Shown: one piece after another, positions 24,401 through 39,255 of the stretch
Position numbering within the stretch: position 1 is the stretch's first letter
Layout: each line of letters starts with the position of its first letter
Assembly (NCBI RefSeq): GCF_014805625.2
Contig: NW_023998454.1
Coordinates: forward strand, 1,631,433 to 1,695,432
DNA length: 64,000 nt
Direction of reading: 5' to 3'
DNA from: Glossina fuscipes
Lineage: Eukaryota > Arthropoda > Insecta > Diptera > Glossinidae
The notes under the pieces: generated by a model
What the model was told of the DNA's origin: nothing
What the model saw: the letters and a program-made list of their open reading frames with translations, nothing else
The model's database searches: none
Made by a program: the position numbers and the translations under genes

Positions 24401-27400
24401 TCTGTCGAAACATACGTCTATTGTCCCAAAAATGGGCATTGTGACTCTCGATACGGGCAATGTTTTGAATTACATATAGGTTACTATTGATGTGAAGGTA
24501 AACGTAGAAAATGATGGAAATTAGCTCGACGGAGTTCTTTCAAGATAATTAGTATCCATTTCGAAATATTACGAACGAATAGAAGAGAGGGAAGACATAA
24601 CATCTCCACTGTGGAGTGTGTGCTTATCACAAAACTAACCAAATCTATAATAAAATAGAAGGAAATATTACATACGTATATAAAAAGTGTACGTGCGAGT
24701 TTCTTGTGCATTATCAAAAAAATTTCATCTTGCCGGATGTTTTGTGGCTGCTAGCATCCACCTAACACGAACATATGCATGCAAACACCGATAAATTCAT
24801 ACGAGCTTATATATATATTGCTGTTTTGGTTACCTTAGCAAATTTAATAAATTCCCGATTACTTGCGGTTTGTGTGGTTCATATTACTTTTATATATACT
24901 TATATGTGCGATTGTTTACATTGGCTTGATATGTCTTTATATGTTTTGTAGGTGTACTTTGTTTGTTTTTGTTTGAGTTTATTGGTTTTTAAATTAAATA
25001 AACTCTTTTTTTCGTTGAATTGGAAGGAAACCTTTTCGGTTTCTTTTTAATCTCAAGCTTCTTTAATACTTGAAAAACGTTCGAAGGAGTAAATCTTCGT
25101 TAATCAAACCTTTTTTACTTTTTATCATGCAAGGTGTAATTTTGGTTCGATTAAAAGTATTTTTCAACTTTTCCCTTATTAAATAAGAAATATCTCTGTC
25201 TTTCTTTTATTTATTAATTTTTTTTTTTTGTTTGCATATCAAGAAATCGCCGAAAATTTTAAGTGCAACAAAACTAATATTTGAACGCCAGCTGCTGTGT
25301 ATCTAAAGGGCAGATGTGATGGGTTTTTTCTTTATTTTCAAAGTAATTTCCAAAATGGAAACAAACAAAATGCAAATTAAGAAAAATATTTTCAATATTG
25401 GAATCTTTTTGTTTTTTCGCCAAGTTTAATACTTTTCGTCGTAAAGTAAACGAAAAAATAAATTTCCCGCGTTAAACTAATTAAAAAATTCACGGAGCAA
25501 GAATGGTTAAATAAGCTTAAAATTTGAAAAAATATCAGTTGTTGAGTATATTTCTTCCTTAATGTCAATACAGTTTTTACGGGGTTTCTTTAATTCAATT
25601 AGTACATGGGTGCAGTGTGACCAAAAAAGTTTTTCAGCTCCCACCGTAGAGACGTCTTCGTTTTTGCTCTAAACCAATAGCACCGGTTTAGTACATTGCC
25701 TAAGAGAGAAAGCTTGTTGTTGCGTTTGATTTATCACTCCGCTTGAAAATTAGCCTACGGGCTCTACGACAGCGGGTAGAAAGTAACAATTTCTGGTATT
25801 TTTAATAAGGCGTACGTGTTGAAAGTTTTAGTAAAATATCCCTGTCAAATTTGAAATCCAACGAATTCACATCACGATGCAACGACAATTGTCAAAGAAA
25901 GACATATATATATAATGTCCTATAAGTGAATAATCATCATTAGCACTATAAGTGCTATCGTCGTATAAATTTAACTTGAAATTTCTAGGAAATAAGGAGA
26001 ATCTACACGATGCGCGATACTACATGTAATTGACGTATCAACTGTGGCCGATGTGGACCTTTTGCTCTCGTTTTTATCAAATACTATGTGCGATCTGGAG
26101 TCGAATATAAAAATTTCAGAGCAAAACCAATAAAATCCTTTCCTTTATTAACCCAAATGTTTGTTTAAGAATTTTTGCATTGAATTGATCAAGAAGATGT
26201 AGCAAATTTGAAAGTAACAAACTAAAAACAGACATATAAAAGCTTGGTTCGAATCCCGTCAGTGGACAAATCTTAGTCAATATCTTTCAAAAATTTACTA
26301 CCTATAGATGAAATACAAAACTACTGGAGGGATACCAAACTGACGGATAAGCTTAAATTTATCCAAAAGATGATTTTCAATCAATCGGTGTAAAGATCGT
26401 GCTCTAAATGGTGTAAAGTGTAAATCCCAACGCTGATGTCATGTAAATTGTGGCCGATGTGGATGATTTTGACGATCCGACCTTTAACAAGTGATTTGTT
26501 CTCCCCTCTTAAAATGTACATAAACTCTCTCATAGCCACAAAGAGTTATTTTATCCTTTGAAAGAATACTAAAATGTTAAGCAGAAAATTTTGCTCGCCG
26601 TCCTTTGCGATCAGCATTCAATAAAGGCTGTATTTATCTCACAGATGTCTTTCACAAGGTTAATTCTTTTTCTAAAAACAACAAGTGTTCAACAAGGTAA
26701 GATTTCTGTGATTTGAGAAACTGTACCCAAACTATAAAACTTGCGATGCGCAACACATCGTTCGCATACTTACGTATGTTTTCAATACTTACTTAGTGTA
26801 AGGCGAGGGCTATTATCGATATATTCTTAGTTGCTTTTCAATGAATTTCTTCACAACCCCTTAATTTTAAAAATTTAGCTTAAAACGTCTTCATGAGATA
26901 AATAGCATTTCACAGGACCAACGATTTTGTACATTTGCTTCTTCTTTTCTTCTGCGATCAGGCCAACAGGCCTTCTCCAACATTTCAATGGACAAAGTTA
27001 TATAATGCGAAATATAATCTTTGATATATACGTGTAGAAGCACATCAGTAAATATATTTTATTCTTGACCAATCAATGAACCATACCCAACTAAAACTGC
27101 AGCTTAGAAAAAATTTTCAACAATTGATTCAAATTTTAACCAAAATGCAGTTAAAAAAGCATCTTTGCTAGGGAACTCAAGAGTTATGGCTTTAAACTAG
27201 TGATGAAGACATAAAAAAAGGAAATGAAGAAAAAACAAAAACAGTAACTTTCAGAGAAGAACTGCCTATCACTCATTCAACTCTTACACGCTAACTTGAA
27301 TACTCAGTCAGTTATTCATTCAGTTAGTTGAGCGATCGCAGACATTCATGTTGTAAATCACTTAGGTGGACAGTTAGGAAAGAGTTGAAAAAATTCTGTG

Positions 27401-28739
27401 CAACTGATAAATGCACGCTGACTTCTCGTAAAAATACTTAACGAAAAGGTGTTTTAAAATATTAAAATAATGTAAGCGTTGCTTAGATTTTGACGTTAAA
27501 CCATAACAGCGTGTGAAGCACATATATTTTGGATTTATGGAAGATAAATTATTATTATTAAAGGATTTTTAGTATAAACAAGTAAAACCGTAAAGAAATG
27601 CTGATATTATGTTCGATTTAGACTGAATGTCTTGGTACTTATGACTCGTTTCTTGATGATTTAAAAAAAATAAATTATTCATATTTTTATCAATGAAATA
27701 CCCGCACGTTTAGTAGGATATACTATGTAGACTAATCTACACATATAACTAACATAAAAATTTCCGCTTAATATGCACCGACGAACAGACTTTTGCTTTT
27801 TAGATTTTCGGTAGCCGTCCTGTAAACCAATTTAGCTGATATAAAACCAAAATATTTAAGTAAAACCATCAATTGATACTTCTACACATAACAAACGATT
27901 CGATATACCAACTGTAATGGATTTAAAAATAATTTTTCTTAAGGTACTCTTGAGTAACTCAAGCTGCCTACTGTTGACGTGTTTTGAAATTTATGTTTAA
28001 AACTATGAAAAATTATCTGCTGTTTCTTCGCCGTATGCTATAAAGTATTTTCCTAGACGAAGGTGCATTAAAATGTTTGATTTCGTTCGCAGTAGATGAC
28101 AGCTGGTTTAAAAATAGTCTCTTTTACTCCTTTTTTTCTTAATCTTTTCTTGCGTTCCCTTCCGCGGCCACGGACAACGAAACCAGTAATTATATAATAA
28201 TGTAAACGTTCAGCGAGAGAGATCGGAGTGCACATGCATATGCATATGTGTTACATGAGCCTTATGAAATGACTTCTGTGGTAAACCATGTCGGTTACAA
28301 TTGTTGTTGCTGTTTTGGTTTTTTTTGACGGCAGAAGCATTTGCTGTGATACTGAAACTTTTGTACGTACAATTATAGCAACCATTGCATCTGTATGCAA
28401 GTATCCATACGCTAGTAAATGGCCCCAAAAGGTTTTGCCATACATTCAATTTAAATCAGTGATGTTTTTTTCTCTATCCATAAGAGTGTTGCCATCTTGG
28501 TAGGCGTAATCATTTCGATGTGACTTTTGTCAACTTTTGTAATTAATTTGCTCTGAAGGAACTCAGCAACAGTTTTGGAGAGAATTAGTTCGATATTGTT
28601 TTCATAGTATTTTTTATAATAATAATTTCCTAACCTTTCGTCAAAGTCGTATCTTCCAAATACTTTTCTTATTTAGAAGAAACTTTTCTTTTCAAATAGA
28701 AAGACAAGTTAAAGTGCAATTAATAAAAAAATAGAAAAT
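21500..28739. other. No recognisable gene
   Basis: Mixed AT-rich DNA. Frames at 23455-23724 (+) and 24269-24460 (-) have a partly coding-like composition but no known motif, and the stretch between them breaks repeatedly; they could be remnants of one decayed element. GTGGCCGATGTGGA occurs twice (26046 and 26452). Confidence 0.5.
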
Positions 28740-28910
28740 TGCAGTAAAGCTGAAAGTAAAGTAGGAGTAGTGATAGAAATGGAAGCAGAAGTAGAAGGAA
28801 TAAATGGAAGTAAAGTAGAAGTTAAAGTACATAAAAGACATAGAAATTAAAAAGGAAATAAACCTAGTGGCGGAAACACAAATCGAAATGGAAATCAAAT
28901 CTGATGTGGT
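28740..28910 (+). repeat. Cryptic purine-rich repeat
   Basis: Degenerate hexamers around GAAGTA/GAAATG/AAAGTA repeat through the tract (GGAAGCAGAAGTAGAAGG, AATGGAAGTAAAGTAGAAG). The - strand frame across it is a low-complexity by-product. Confidence 0.65.
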
Positions 28911-31900
28911 GGCTCCGTCTATCGGCTACAACTGTTAGTCCTGCTGCATTTTTCTCTTTGGGACATTCAGTGGCCAACCGTATGTTTTGTGGTTAAACTT
29001 AATGTTACCAGTCGTTAGCATACGTGCGTCATGGCCTATTCATATGTAGGCATGTTTGTGTAGCAATTGCATTGAAACAGAAAATGTATGCCTTTCGGCA
29101 TTGAACCTGGTTGGTTGCTGTGGTTGTAAATGTGCACCAGCGGTCTACGGTATATGAGGCTTAATAAAGACATTAACCACGCTCATGCCCTCTATTTGAG
29201 GCTTTGTGTGTATAAATCTAGACCGTAAGACAGGTACAACTGCATAGCTTACGAGCATGTGTGTGTATGTTGCTGTGTAATTCTCTATATAGCTAAATGT
29301 GTTTAAAGCAATTTATTCTGCTTCTTCATTTTCTTCATCTGTCTTTCTGCATGTGAAACATGCATGCATCATTTTACCACTAAGGCACACGCAAATATAC
29401 AGACACTGCTAGTAGTCCAACTGTGTTAAATATTCGGTTGGAATTTCATGTTCAATAATAAAAAAACAACAACAGCAATAAGTATATTATGCATCAATCA
29501 ACACCGTATTGTTTTTCGAGACATATCACAGAGCATATCGAACTTTTCAAATTAACCCTTAAGCGTAGGATGCATATTGAAACGTTTGCAAACATTTTTT
29601 CTTGGCAATTATAGAAATGTAATAATTCCAACCGTTAAATGAATTGTATTTGCTTGCTAAAGCATGCCTTAGCTTATAATACTTTACCTTACCGCCTACC
29701 TCACTGCCTCATAATATTTGACTATTATTGGTTATTGCTTTCTCGCCTGCTTTCTCGTTGTTATTGCCGTAAATTTATGTCTTTCTCACAAGGAATTTTC
29801 ATCGAAAATTTTCAATTTTGTAAAGTTTTGAAACTATAAACGCGTAAATATTTCAGTAATGTTGCAAAATTTTACCTTATTCTCGGCCAAACACTAAAAA
29901 CTAATAGCAACACCAAACCAAAGAAATAGTAAAATGTAGTAAAAAACATCCGGAAAATTGATGCCGAAAAATTGTTGAAAATCCTCGAGGAAGAAAAGTA
30001 TTCATTATTGAACAACAATAAATCGTGCAACGCCGTTTCAATGGCATTAAAATGTTCATTCCTTCAATGCTGCTACAAAAGCATGTTGTGTTCAGTTGCC
30101 TTTATTGCAATGCCACGACTGTTACATTAAATCGAATTAAAGTGAAACAAAATGATACTCGTTTGCTTGCTCTGCTGAAAAATCTATGAGTCAAAAGTTT
30201 TAATTACCCATAAAGATGTTTGGTCGGGTTCCGTGTACACTCAAATTCCTTCTCTCTCTACAAATGTTCAAACACAAAACTTTTATTAGCATTGCAATGA
30301 ATAGCTACATCGTAAACTGGTACAGTAGTATATACGTTATAGTTAACAAAAAAATAGAAGAAATACAGCAATAGCAGCGGCGTAAAAGTTTGTTAGAAAG
30401 GAAATGTTTGTAAACGTGTTGACCAACAAAACAATTGAAAGAATTTGAAGGCTAATGTATAAATGTATAGCAGGTAAAAATAACACGATGAGAACCACGC
30501 AGTTAACACACGCCCTGCATCAATTATTGCTGCTCCGGTAAAAGCCAAATATAGTCAGCACGTTAAAAACGTTAAAGTAAACCATCGACAAAAGATTTAC
30601 AATTATATAAAGAAGGAAAATTATTAAAAGAAAGAATAAAGAGAAAGGAATCCGAGAAGCAAAGAAAGGGGCCAATGTAGATCCAACTATATGAACGAAG
30701 CTCGGGTGAATACCAGCGCAGGGATGTGTTCGTTGGCAGACAATCATAAAGATACAAGGACGTGCAAGCGCTAGCGGAAAGGGCAGTCCGAATTAAGAAG
30801 GTATAGCAGAGAGGTGAACTGAAAGATTACTAATGTAAACTGTAGACCACAATTCTCTCCAGACATATATAATTGTAAATTTGAATTTTCTTTGTATCTC
30901 TTTGCCAATAACAGAAACTAACGGTTCTGAAATTTAACTTTCGTAATCTCCCTGCGGGCGACTAAAATGACTAAAAATATGATCGAAGTACTTTCACGAA
31001 CAATCGCAACCCATTTTGGTTATCTCTCAACAATCACTTAATTCAACAGAAGATTCTACGCAAGTTGTGACAGCTAAATCTCTTATGTCTGATTTTGAGC
31101 TTTTACATATTATCAGTCACATCACAATTACATATAATATTCATTTTCATACAAATGATTTGCGAATATCGGTGATCCAGTGCTGCTAAGATCTGAAGGT
31201 TTAACCGGAATGAAAACAGAAATGAAGCAATAAAGTAAGGAACGTATAACGGAGCGTAATGCAAACAGTTAGTAGAGGAAAATAGTAGCCAATGAGAAAA
31301 CAAGCCTATGAATGAACTTCGGGAAGCAATGAAAGATTTTTCACAACGGCAATTGAAGAACTATTGTAGTCCTTTTTTAGACAGCAGTGGAGAAGCAACA
31401 AAGTAGCTGTCGCGCACTCTATGTGAAGTATCTTTTGTTAAGAAACTTAATGTCAAATCGAATATTTAAACTAAAGATCCAAACCCCTCTTCTCCCTCCT
31501 TCAAAAATAAAAAAGAAGGGACTTTATTAAGAAGTCCCGCAAGCACGGATACCTCACTGTACCTGTTTCCCAGTAATAAAACGCGTAATAAGAATTCATA
31601 TAAGTTCAAAACCTTGCTGTATATTTATAATATTTTATTAAATTCTAACACTTTACTAATGTGCCTCAGGTAGTAAAAAAATTCAAATTTTGAAATTTTA
31701 CACATTCTCGTTATTAAGGTCATACTCTGCAAACTGCTCACTTTGAGATAACGTATTTCGCAATAACATCAAACTTTGCAAACACAAAATCTCCTAATAA
31801 TTTGCGACGAAATTGTTGCTGATATCTATTTTATAACTTGAAACTCACAATATATTATTGTATTATATTATGAAGGATCTTTGAACATAGCCCAGCAATT

Positions 31901-34277
31901 TCACATATCTTATTTGTCCTATCTCTTAAATTTGTATATGTATCCATGGATGTATGGATGTGTTAAAATAGCAATCACCAACAAATTATTGTACTTAAAA
32001 TAGTTTTCAACGAAAATGTAATAACAACAATTTATATAGAACATACACTGAAAACCAACAAATCCATAAGGATCTGTAGTAAATCTTAGCAAAAGAAAGA
32101 AACAAAATCAAACTTGTTCCGCGAATCCGAAAAATGTGTTAGTATTGATATCGCACACCAACGTTGCCACCTTATACCACCAACAACTACAAATAACATC
32201 AATAAATACGATACAGTAGCTTGCAACTAATTAGAGACAACAATATATATAATTGAAAGACCAGTTTATAATCGCTTTTTGCCCCAGGGGAGCAGAATAT
32301 TTCGACACAAGAGAAGTATACGTTCAAATTGTAGCCGCGCCCTTCTAGAGATCATGTTTTCAATGCGATTTTAAGTGAATACTCTTTTCTTTAGGATGCG
32401 TTGATCTGATTGATCCTTCCCTTTTTTTTAAACCATAACGTACAGAGGCAGTGCAATTTCGTAAAGAAGGGCTATAATACAATATAGTTTTCTATACTTA
32501 AATCGACTTTGGACAACGTTCGTTAAATACATTAAAGTTGCTCCACCAATTTTGTAGAAATTGCTGCCCTTCTTGGAAAGTTCGTTCGGTGCGTTTAAGT
32601 TTTTGTTATGTATTCTTTTGCTGGTTATGAGTGCTCCGATCTTTCTTTTTCAGCAATGCAAACAAACTATGCTGTTCCAAATTGTTATCATAGACTGTGC
32701 ATCGGTACATTTTGTTTTCTTGGTAAGGCTTTTAAGCTTTGTCGAATTTATGGCATTACATACGAATTCCAGTAACAAAACATATTTGCAAGAATTCTTT
32801 GAACCAAAACAAATAGGAAAAGTTTTTAACTTTGCTCGGTATGGTATGTAATTTTACAAAACGAGGAGGATGAAGTAAAAGCAGGAAAAAACTATTAACA
32901 AAGTTTGTGGTACGAAATTGAAGAATTTTTGAAATGATTTTGTAATTATTCTAAATGGAAAAATAAAACAAACAGAAACTTAATAAAAAAAAGCGAGCGG
33001 AAGGGAAAAAGGCGGAAAGAAAAGAAGAGAGAAAGAAAATGAAGTTTATGGTGAAGGTCAGAAAGACGTAAAGAAGGAGATGAGGAGTGGTCGCCGCCTC
33101 TTAAGATTTGCACGTGCGAGCTCTGACTTAGTGATCACGATCCTTACCTCATGCGAATGTTGGCATATTTCTGCTGAAAATAAACATCGTCCGCATTTTT
33201 AGCATAAAATTCAGGCAAAACAAAAAAATTGAACAGCTTCCCCCCGTGGAGCAATGTATTCGTCGTGGTGGTCTAAGCAGTATAGTTTGGCATAATTTTA
33301 TTTAATAAATTGTGAAAATGTTTATTCATTTCCAGCGAAGGTGCTGCTGCATTTAATTCTTGTGTCAACTCCTATGTATAAACCGGTCAAGATCTTTATG
33401 CAAAACGTTATACATCAGACGTTGGGCATTAAAATGGACAAACCTAGATTTTCATTCTCAACTGCAGCGGAGTTATTTTTATACTGCACAAGCTTTCTTA
33501 AGATATTCGTTTTTATTGACAATATCCACGCTATCCACGCTAGCTATATGGGAACTCGCTTGGTCATGACCAAAACGATGCTTTACGAACTGCTTCCACG
33601 AAATTTACAGCATTTTCGCTTTAACTTTTATCTCCACTTCTTCTTCACTTGATCATTTGTTCTTCACTTTCATGGTTTTATCATTATGTATCGGCCCATG
33701 TATATGAATCACGTAGCTGTTACCAACTAAATGCGATTAGCTATATACTGGCAGTTCACAAATTTGCATATGAAAGTCAGTTAAAATAAATTAACAGTCG
33801 AATACAATTCACTCCTAGAAGTACATTTTATGCTAATTTTAATTAATTATTTATTAAAACCGTTGCAAAATATACGGACAAAAGTAAAAACAAAACAAAT
33901 CGACTTTAAAGTTCATTTACAAAGAAATGAGGGAGAACAAAAAAGAAAAAAAAGCATGCACACTCCTAGTATGGGAGCAAGCCCGCAGCCGATACAGATC
34001 CGAGCTGCGAGTGAACTGCTAAGCCACTGCAACCATACTAAAGCTTGGCAACCAATAATAGGAAACAAATTCAATTAAATTTGCAATCATATTAAGGTGT
34101 TAAGAAAACAAGTCAATTTAAATACAGCATAGAAATTAAGATGAGCCGATTGGGTATATACATGGAATTAATGGAACCAGATATTGACATTGAGATTAAG
34201 TTGTAGGCATTATTTAGATTTTTGCAAAGAACTCTAAACGGTTTTCAAAGTTCGTAGTAATATTTACATTGGCTTAG
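28911..34277. other. No recognisable gene
   Basis: Long AT-rich non-coding stretch. Frames at 32561-32851 and 33341-33652 are hydrophobic or mixed and show no known motif. Confidence 0.5.
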
Positions 34278-34602
34278 CTATATGAATAAAAAGTGCGTAG
34301 CGAAATAGTACGGAACATTAAAGTTTATCTCACCAATTAATGTCGGCGGATCGATAATACCATTCATTAAATTAATTAAGACGAAAACACCAAGAATAAA
34401 CCTAGGTCTCTGAAGTGACTGTGAAGATAACAACCAACCTATTTTCATAATAAGGCAGAGAGACAAGGCCGACCCAATCCAAACTTCTAATGGCAAACAG
34501 CAATAATTGTTCTTGAACAGACTCAATTGAATCTACATAAAAGCTGTAGCACAGAGACCGCACAACAGAGGCATACTCAAGTATTGATCTGACTAAGTAC
34601 AT
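34278..34602 (-). mobile_element. C-terminal fragment of a Jockey-like LINE ORF2
   Basis: Two frames on the - strand give pieces typical of the region after the reverse transcriptase in Jockey-clade ORF2. They are RSILEYASVVRS with SIESVQEQLLLFAIRSL (about 34590-34475) and, after a frameshift near 34440, SLQRPRFILGVFVLINLMNG and LIGEINFNVP (34425-34300). No zinc-knuckle or polyA tail was seen. It carries the part that the element at 4700-6430 lacks, but being the same family is only inference. Confidence 0.7.
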
Positions 34603-35295
34603 ATATACCCTTTTGCTATTGTGAGTATCGTCAAAGTCTTTGGACCGTCCATTTAATAAAATCTAGCGCTGACCTAAATTTATATTAGCCCAATGTACAG
34701 ATTAAACGATAATCTGTGATCAGAACCGCAGTTTTGATCGAATAGAAAGAACTTGTACAATCGAAAAAGATTACTTAATTAAGTTATATGTTTTCCTCGT
34801 ACATGCTAGCGTCTATGAAAAAATAAATTTTATTTTTATATAAGCGTGAGATAAAGCTTGATATAATACTCATTTCGATCCTATCTATCATACTTAAAAT
34901 AAATATATTTTGTAAATTAATGTACACACCATACGTGCAATTAATTTGTGTTATTAATACTTCTGCTGGTATATTTGTTGGTTTAAAGTCTTTATTGCGA
35001 AAAAAGTAATGGCAGGTAAATACAAATATATATACAGAAAATAAAAGGTACTTAACTGTAGTTAATAACACAGTGCTGTGAAAAGTTAAAAAAAAATATT
35101 TATGCACCAGGTTGCATTTCCAACTACTTATTAATTTAACTTATCAATTTAGTAACTTTACCTTTTATTATAACTGTTATTATACTGCTTAACAACACTT
35201 CATCTCAAGTACGGTAGAGTTTTTAATAAAAGCCAAAAGCCTTAGATGCTAGTGCTTTAAGACTTTAGCTTTAGAATTTATTCTCTGGCTAAATT

Positions 35296-35323
35296 TATAA
35301 TAATAATAATAATAATAATAATG
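35296..35323 (+). repeat. (ATA)n microsatellite
   Basis: About nine perfect ATA/TAA units. Confidence 0.8.
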
Positions 35324-38300
35324 ACAACACTTCATAGACAGTCAAACGAAGCAAAAAGATTCTTATGTTCTGCCTCTTACTCGGACACTGTTTGTCGTTT
35401 TTGATGATCTTACTGTTTCTTATACTTGAAAGCTGAATTGTACGAAGTATAAATTACAAATCAAATTCAATGCTCTGAGGCAAGTCCCAAAGTCAATTCG
35501 GATTAGGTCTAAAGGGCGAAGAAAATGAAAGGTGTCAGATAAATTTTCTTGTTTTATGCAAAGTTTTGGACATATCAGATGAACTGACGAACGCGACTGA
35601 TCCTGTTATCTTATTCACGTTAATCAAAACTGTTATACCGCATGGGATCCCCATAAGGTGTACCCCTAACATTGGGCAACTGTAAGAGAGCACACAATAA
35701 ATTTTTACTTGCCTTGACAAGGGTCTTGCGTATTGAAAAATTAGTCAAAAATTTTTCGGAAGCCGAGTAGTCGACGGTAATCGAGGTCATTCTCATATAA
35801 GTTATTTGCACTATGTTCTGAACAGATACTGAAAGCCCAATGTTTGAAATCAAACAATTTATTCAGTATTTTATGCTAAAGGATTTAATATTGACCCAGA
35901 CTTTTGAATCATTTCAGATGTGTTAGAAGGCAGATCAGAACAAATTTCTCGACTTACGAAAAAGTAAATACAAGTTTTCGATCTCAGATATTGCAACTTC
36001 GACAATCGTAACCCTAAAAAACCTGCCAAGCAAGCGGATGGGCAGACGAATGTAAACAGCAATAGGAAGATTAACCGGTAGGTTAGTGAATTGTCAAACT
36101 GATGGGTTAACGTACATATGGACGCCCAACGATATAAGGGATATAAAGATATTCGAGTGTGAGACACGAACGAACACATGCCGTCTCGTTCTAGTCAATA
36201 TATCTAAAAACATCATAGCGAAATCCCTGCCGCAAGCGGATATAACTTCTACCGGCCGACCTACTTAACTAATGCAAATGATGTGAAGAAAGAAATAAAA
36301 TATATATGTGAGGTGAAATAAAAAAAACTCTTAAAATTTTTAATAAATATAGTGAAATATTTACGTGCAACTACATAATTGCATCTGTCACAAAGGGATG
36401 CATCACTGTATGTATTTTTTCGTAAAATGTCGAGCTTTTTCGCTAGCTCACCAAAAAGATTGCTCGGATCGAATGAATCCCTCGTACCTTCCTTAATAAA
36501 CTACCTAACTCTCCTTTAGAACATATCCAAACACAAATATTTTCGCAAACTTTCATCAAGACTACCGTCGACGAAATAGGAAGCTAAAAACTGATTTGGA
36601 AATTTTAGTGCTTCTGTTAGGAAATTAAAAATTTAGGAAGTAGTTTTTCATGTTTATTATGATTTCGGCTACGGTACTATAAATTTTCTTCGTTCTCTCA
36701 GCAGCAAAACTGTGAGTATCGACCACGAAATCGTTGATCAAAGAGAATGAGAAGAAAAATTTAAAACATAAAAGAGCAGATGGGATTGCGTGCTAGCAGG
36801 GAAATATTAAAACAAATTTATTGTAGTAGTAAACCATAACATACTGCGTGCCGAAAAAACCTTTCACATAAAGATCCCTGTTAAGAGTGAACCCTACATT
36901 GCTAAATTTTAATATTTAAAAAAAAATGTTTTTTCAAACACATATGTGTGCTGAATAACTCCTCGAATATCATTTCGATTACTATCGTTCCTCGCAGGTC
37001 AAAAAAACTTATAAAGAAACATCTTTTTTAGGCTGTTAGAGTCCGACCCATTAAAGAAGAAAGAAATTTCTATTTGTATTTGTTGTAATAAAATATTTTA
37101 ATGCAGCTATAAGCCAACAGAAAGGAATTAATTTTTCCTTACAGGGATAAAGCATTATGACCCAAAAAGCCAGATCGAAAAACGTCTTAAAATATATTCT
37201 GTAGCCAATGGACCACTAACATATGTGCTGTACAGTAACAACAAACAAAATAATTATGAAAAAAACAATCCCCTCCGAAGACGACCCTCAAAGTATATCG
37301 CAGACAAAAGTATTTAAAGCGGAAACTGTACGAATTCAAAGAAATTCATAATCGTGACGTCAAATTTTGATAAGTGTATATGCAGGGTGTACGTAAAACT
37401 AGCGGAAGTTATCCAAAGTCAAAGAAGGATATTGTACATTTGAGCAAGTAACGATAAGAGAGTATACGTAAAATTCTTAGACAGGCACACACGCACACCA
37501 AATGTATTGTTGAACAATTTGACCATGAAACCGGAAACAAAAGGTAAGTTTTAAGCACATAGTACATAGAATTTAGTTCAGTTAAATTCTGTTGTTTTCT
37601 TTTTTGCTTTTTCTTTATAAAGTATAACCGAAATTGTTGAAATCAAACATTTTTCAGAGAGGAAATGAAAACTTTTCTGCTTAATACACAACTTTAACAT
37701 ATCACATGTGCGCTAACGGTTTTTTATGCTTTTTTACTCCGTAACATACTACTTTACAACAATAGGTGAACTAAAATGATTTTGTTGAAATCCAACTTAG
37801 GAATTCATGTAAACAAAGAATTGAACAAAATGTCTACCTTTCAGAGCAGGAGGCAAAGATATAGTTGGTTTACAATTGCATTGCTAGCATCTAAGAAAAT
37901 ATGGGTAAGGGATATCCGAAGATATATATACATTTTCCAATGAATATTATATTACCATATATAATGAATATTATGTTACCGTTTATAATTATAGCTAAAG
38001 AAACATTATATACGTCTGGAAAGGAATCTAATATACTCAACAATAGGGATCAAACTTAATAAATTAAACCGAATCATCAAATATTGACTCTGAAGTGATT
38101 GGTGGTGTATTATTATGTAGAAAAGTACAAAGAGAAGTTTTGAGCAATACCTTGTTCAAAGTAAATGCTTTAGAAGAAGGCCTATGAGAAAGAAAAATTC
38201 ATCTTTATAGTCAGTATCAACAACTTACGATATTGTTTTTTAATGTGCTGTTTTCAAATTTCTAACTCCTTTTTTGCACGGTAGATACATTCCTTAGAAC

Positions 38301-39179
38301 ATGTTGAAAAAAAAAAGGCGTAAAAAGTACCTGCGACATATGGTAAATATGGTGATATCTCCCACAGTTTAAAAAAATCGTGTAAGATAAAAAAGCTCCC
38401 AACATTTTTCCAGAAAACCGTGCAAAGAAAAAAACATGCTTATAACAAAAAACAATTCATTGTCATCACAAAAAAAAACAATTAAAGTTAGTGTAAAGTA
38501 AAAATTCAGTCTGTAAATACAAAACATAAATATTTAAATTGAAATTAGACATAAAAATCAATTTCCCAACTATTCATCCCTACTCGATGATATGCGTACA
38601 CGCTTATTAAGGACTGGATCCAAAGTGCTATCATCAGATTTGTGGCATAACCGTCGGGTTTGAGAAGAACTTCGTTCATTATTTTTTTGTTGTTAAAATG
38701 TCTGTTATTAGCACCTCCTTGCTTGCTTCTCGAGTTCGTTGTATAGTTCCTGATATCCAATCACATAAAGCTTAAAATTGCGTTGAAATTTTAATAAACG
38801 CTCTATGTCAGGATAATGAGTAAAATGTTGGTCCACATTTGCAGCGAATTTCAAGACGCCGTGAATTAAATCAACCATTAATAACTGAAGTTATCCTTTG
38901 AGTGTTGGTGTATGCATAAGTCTCTCTGAGACACTCAAAATTGAAATGAAAATAATGTTGTTTCTTTGGATTTCTGCTGGAACAAAAAATTCGTCTAAAA
39001 AAGTGTATTTACTCTAATTGACGAGCCGTGTTATTTCAAACTCTTGCAAAAGAGACCGTGTAAGAGAAGAGTTGGGTGTATGACATGAAACATTTTTTTC
39101 AGTACATATTTCTTAAAGTTTAAAAATTTCAGTGTAATTTCTATTTCGCCCGGTATAAGGATATGTAAGAGTTCGAGAG

Positions 39180-39255
39180 TATAGATATGCATGTATACAT
39201 AGATACATATATAGATAAATATATATATATATATTATGTATATATATATACATAA
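39180..39255 (+). repeat. (TA)n-rich microsatellite
   Basis: ATACATAGATACATATATAG leads into uninterrupted TA repeats, broken once at 39234. The overlapping Ile/Tyr-rich frames are artefacts of it. Confidence 0.85.

Noticed and set aside
24269..24460. 63-codon frame on the - strand with a coding-like look
   Set aside because: No recognisable family, no splice context that connects it to another exon; kept only as a note in the block description.
26246..26256. GGTTCGAATCC, identical to a tRNA B box
   Set aside because: No A box, no clover-leaf stems and no acceptor pairing upstream; at best a SINE-like scrap or chance.
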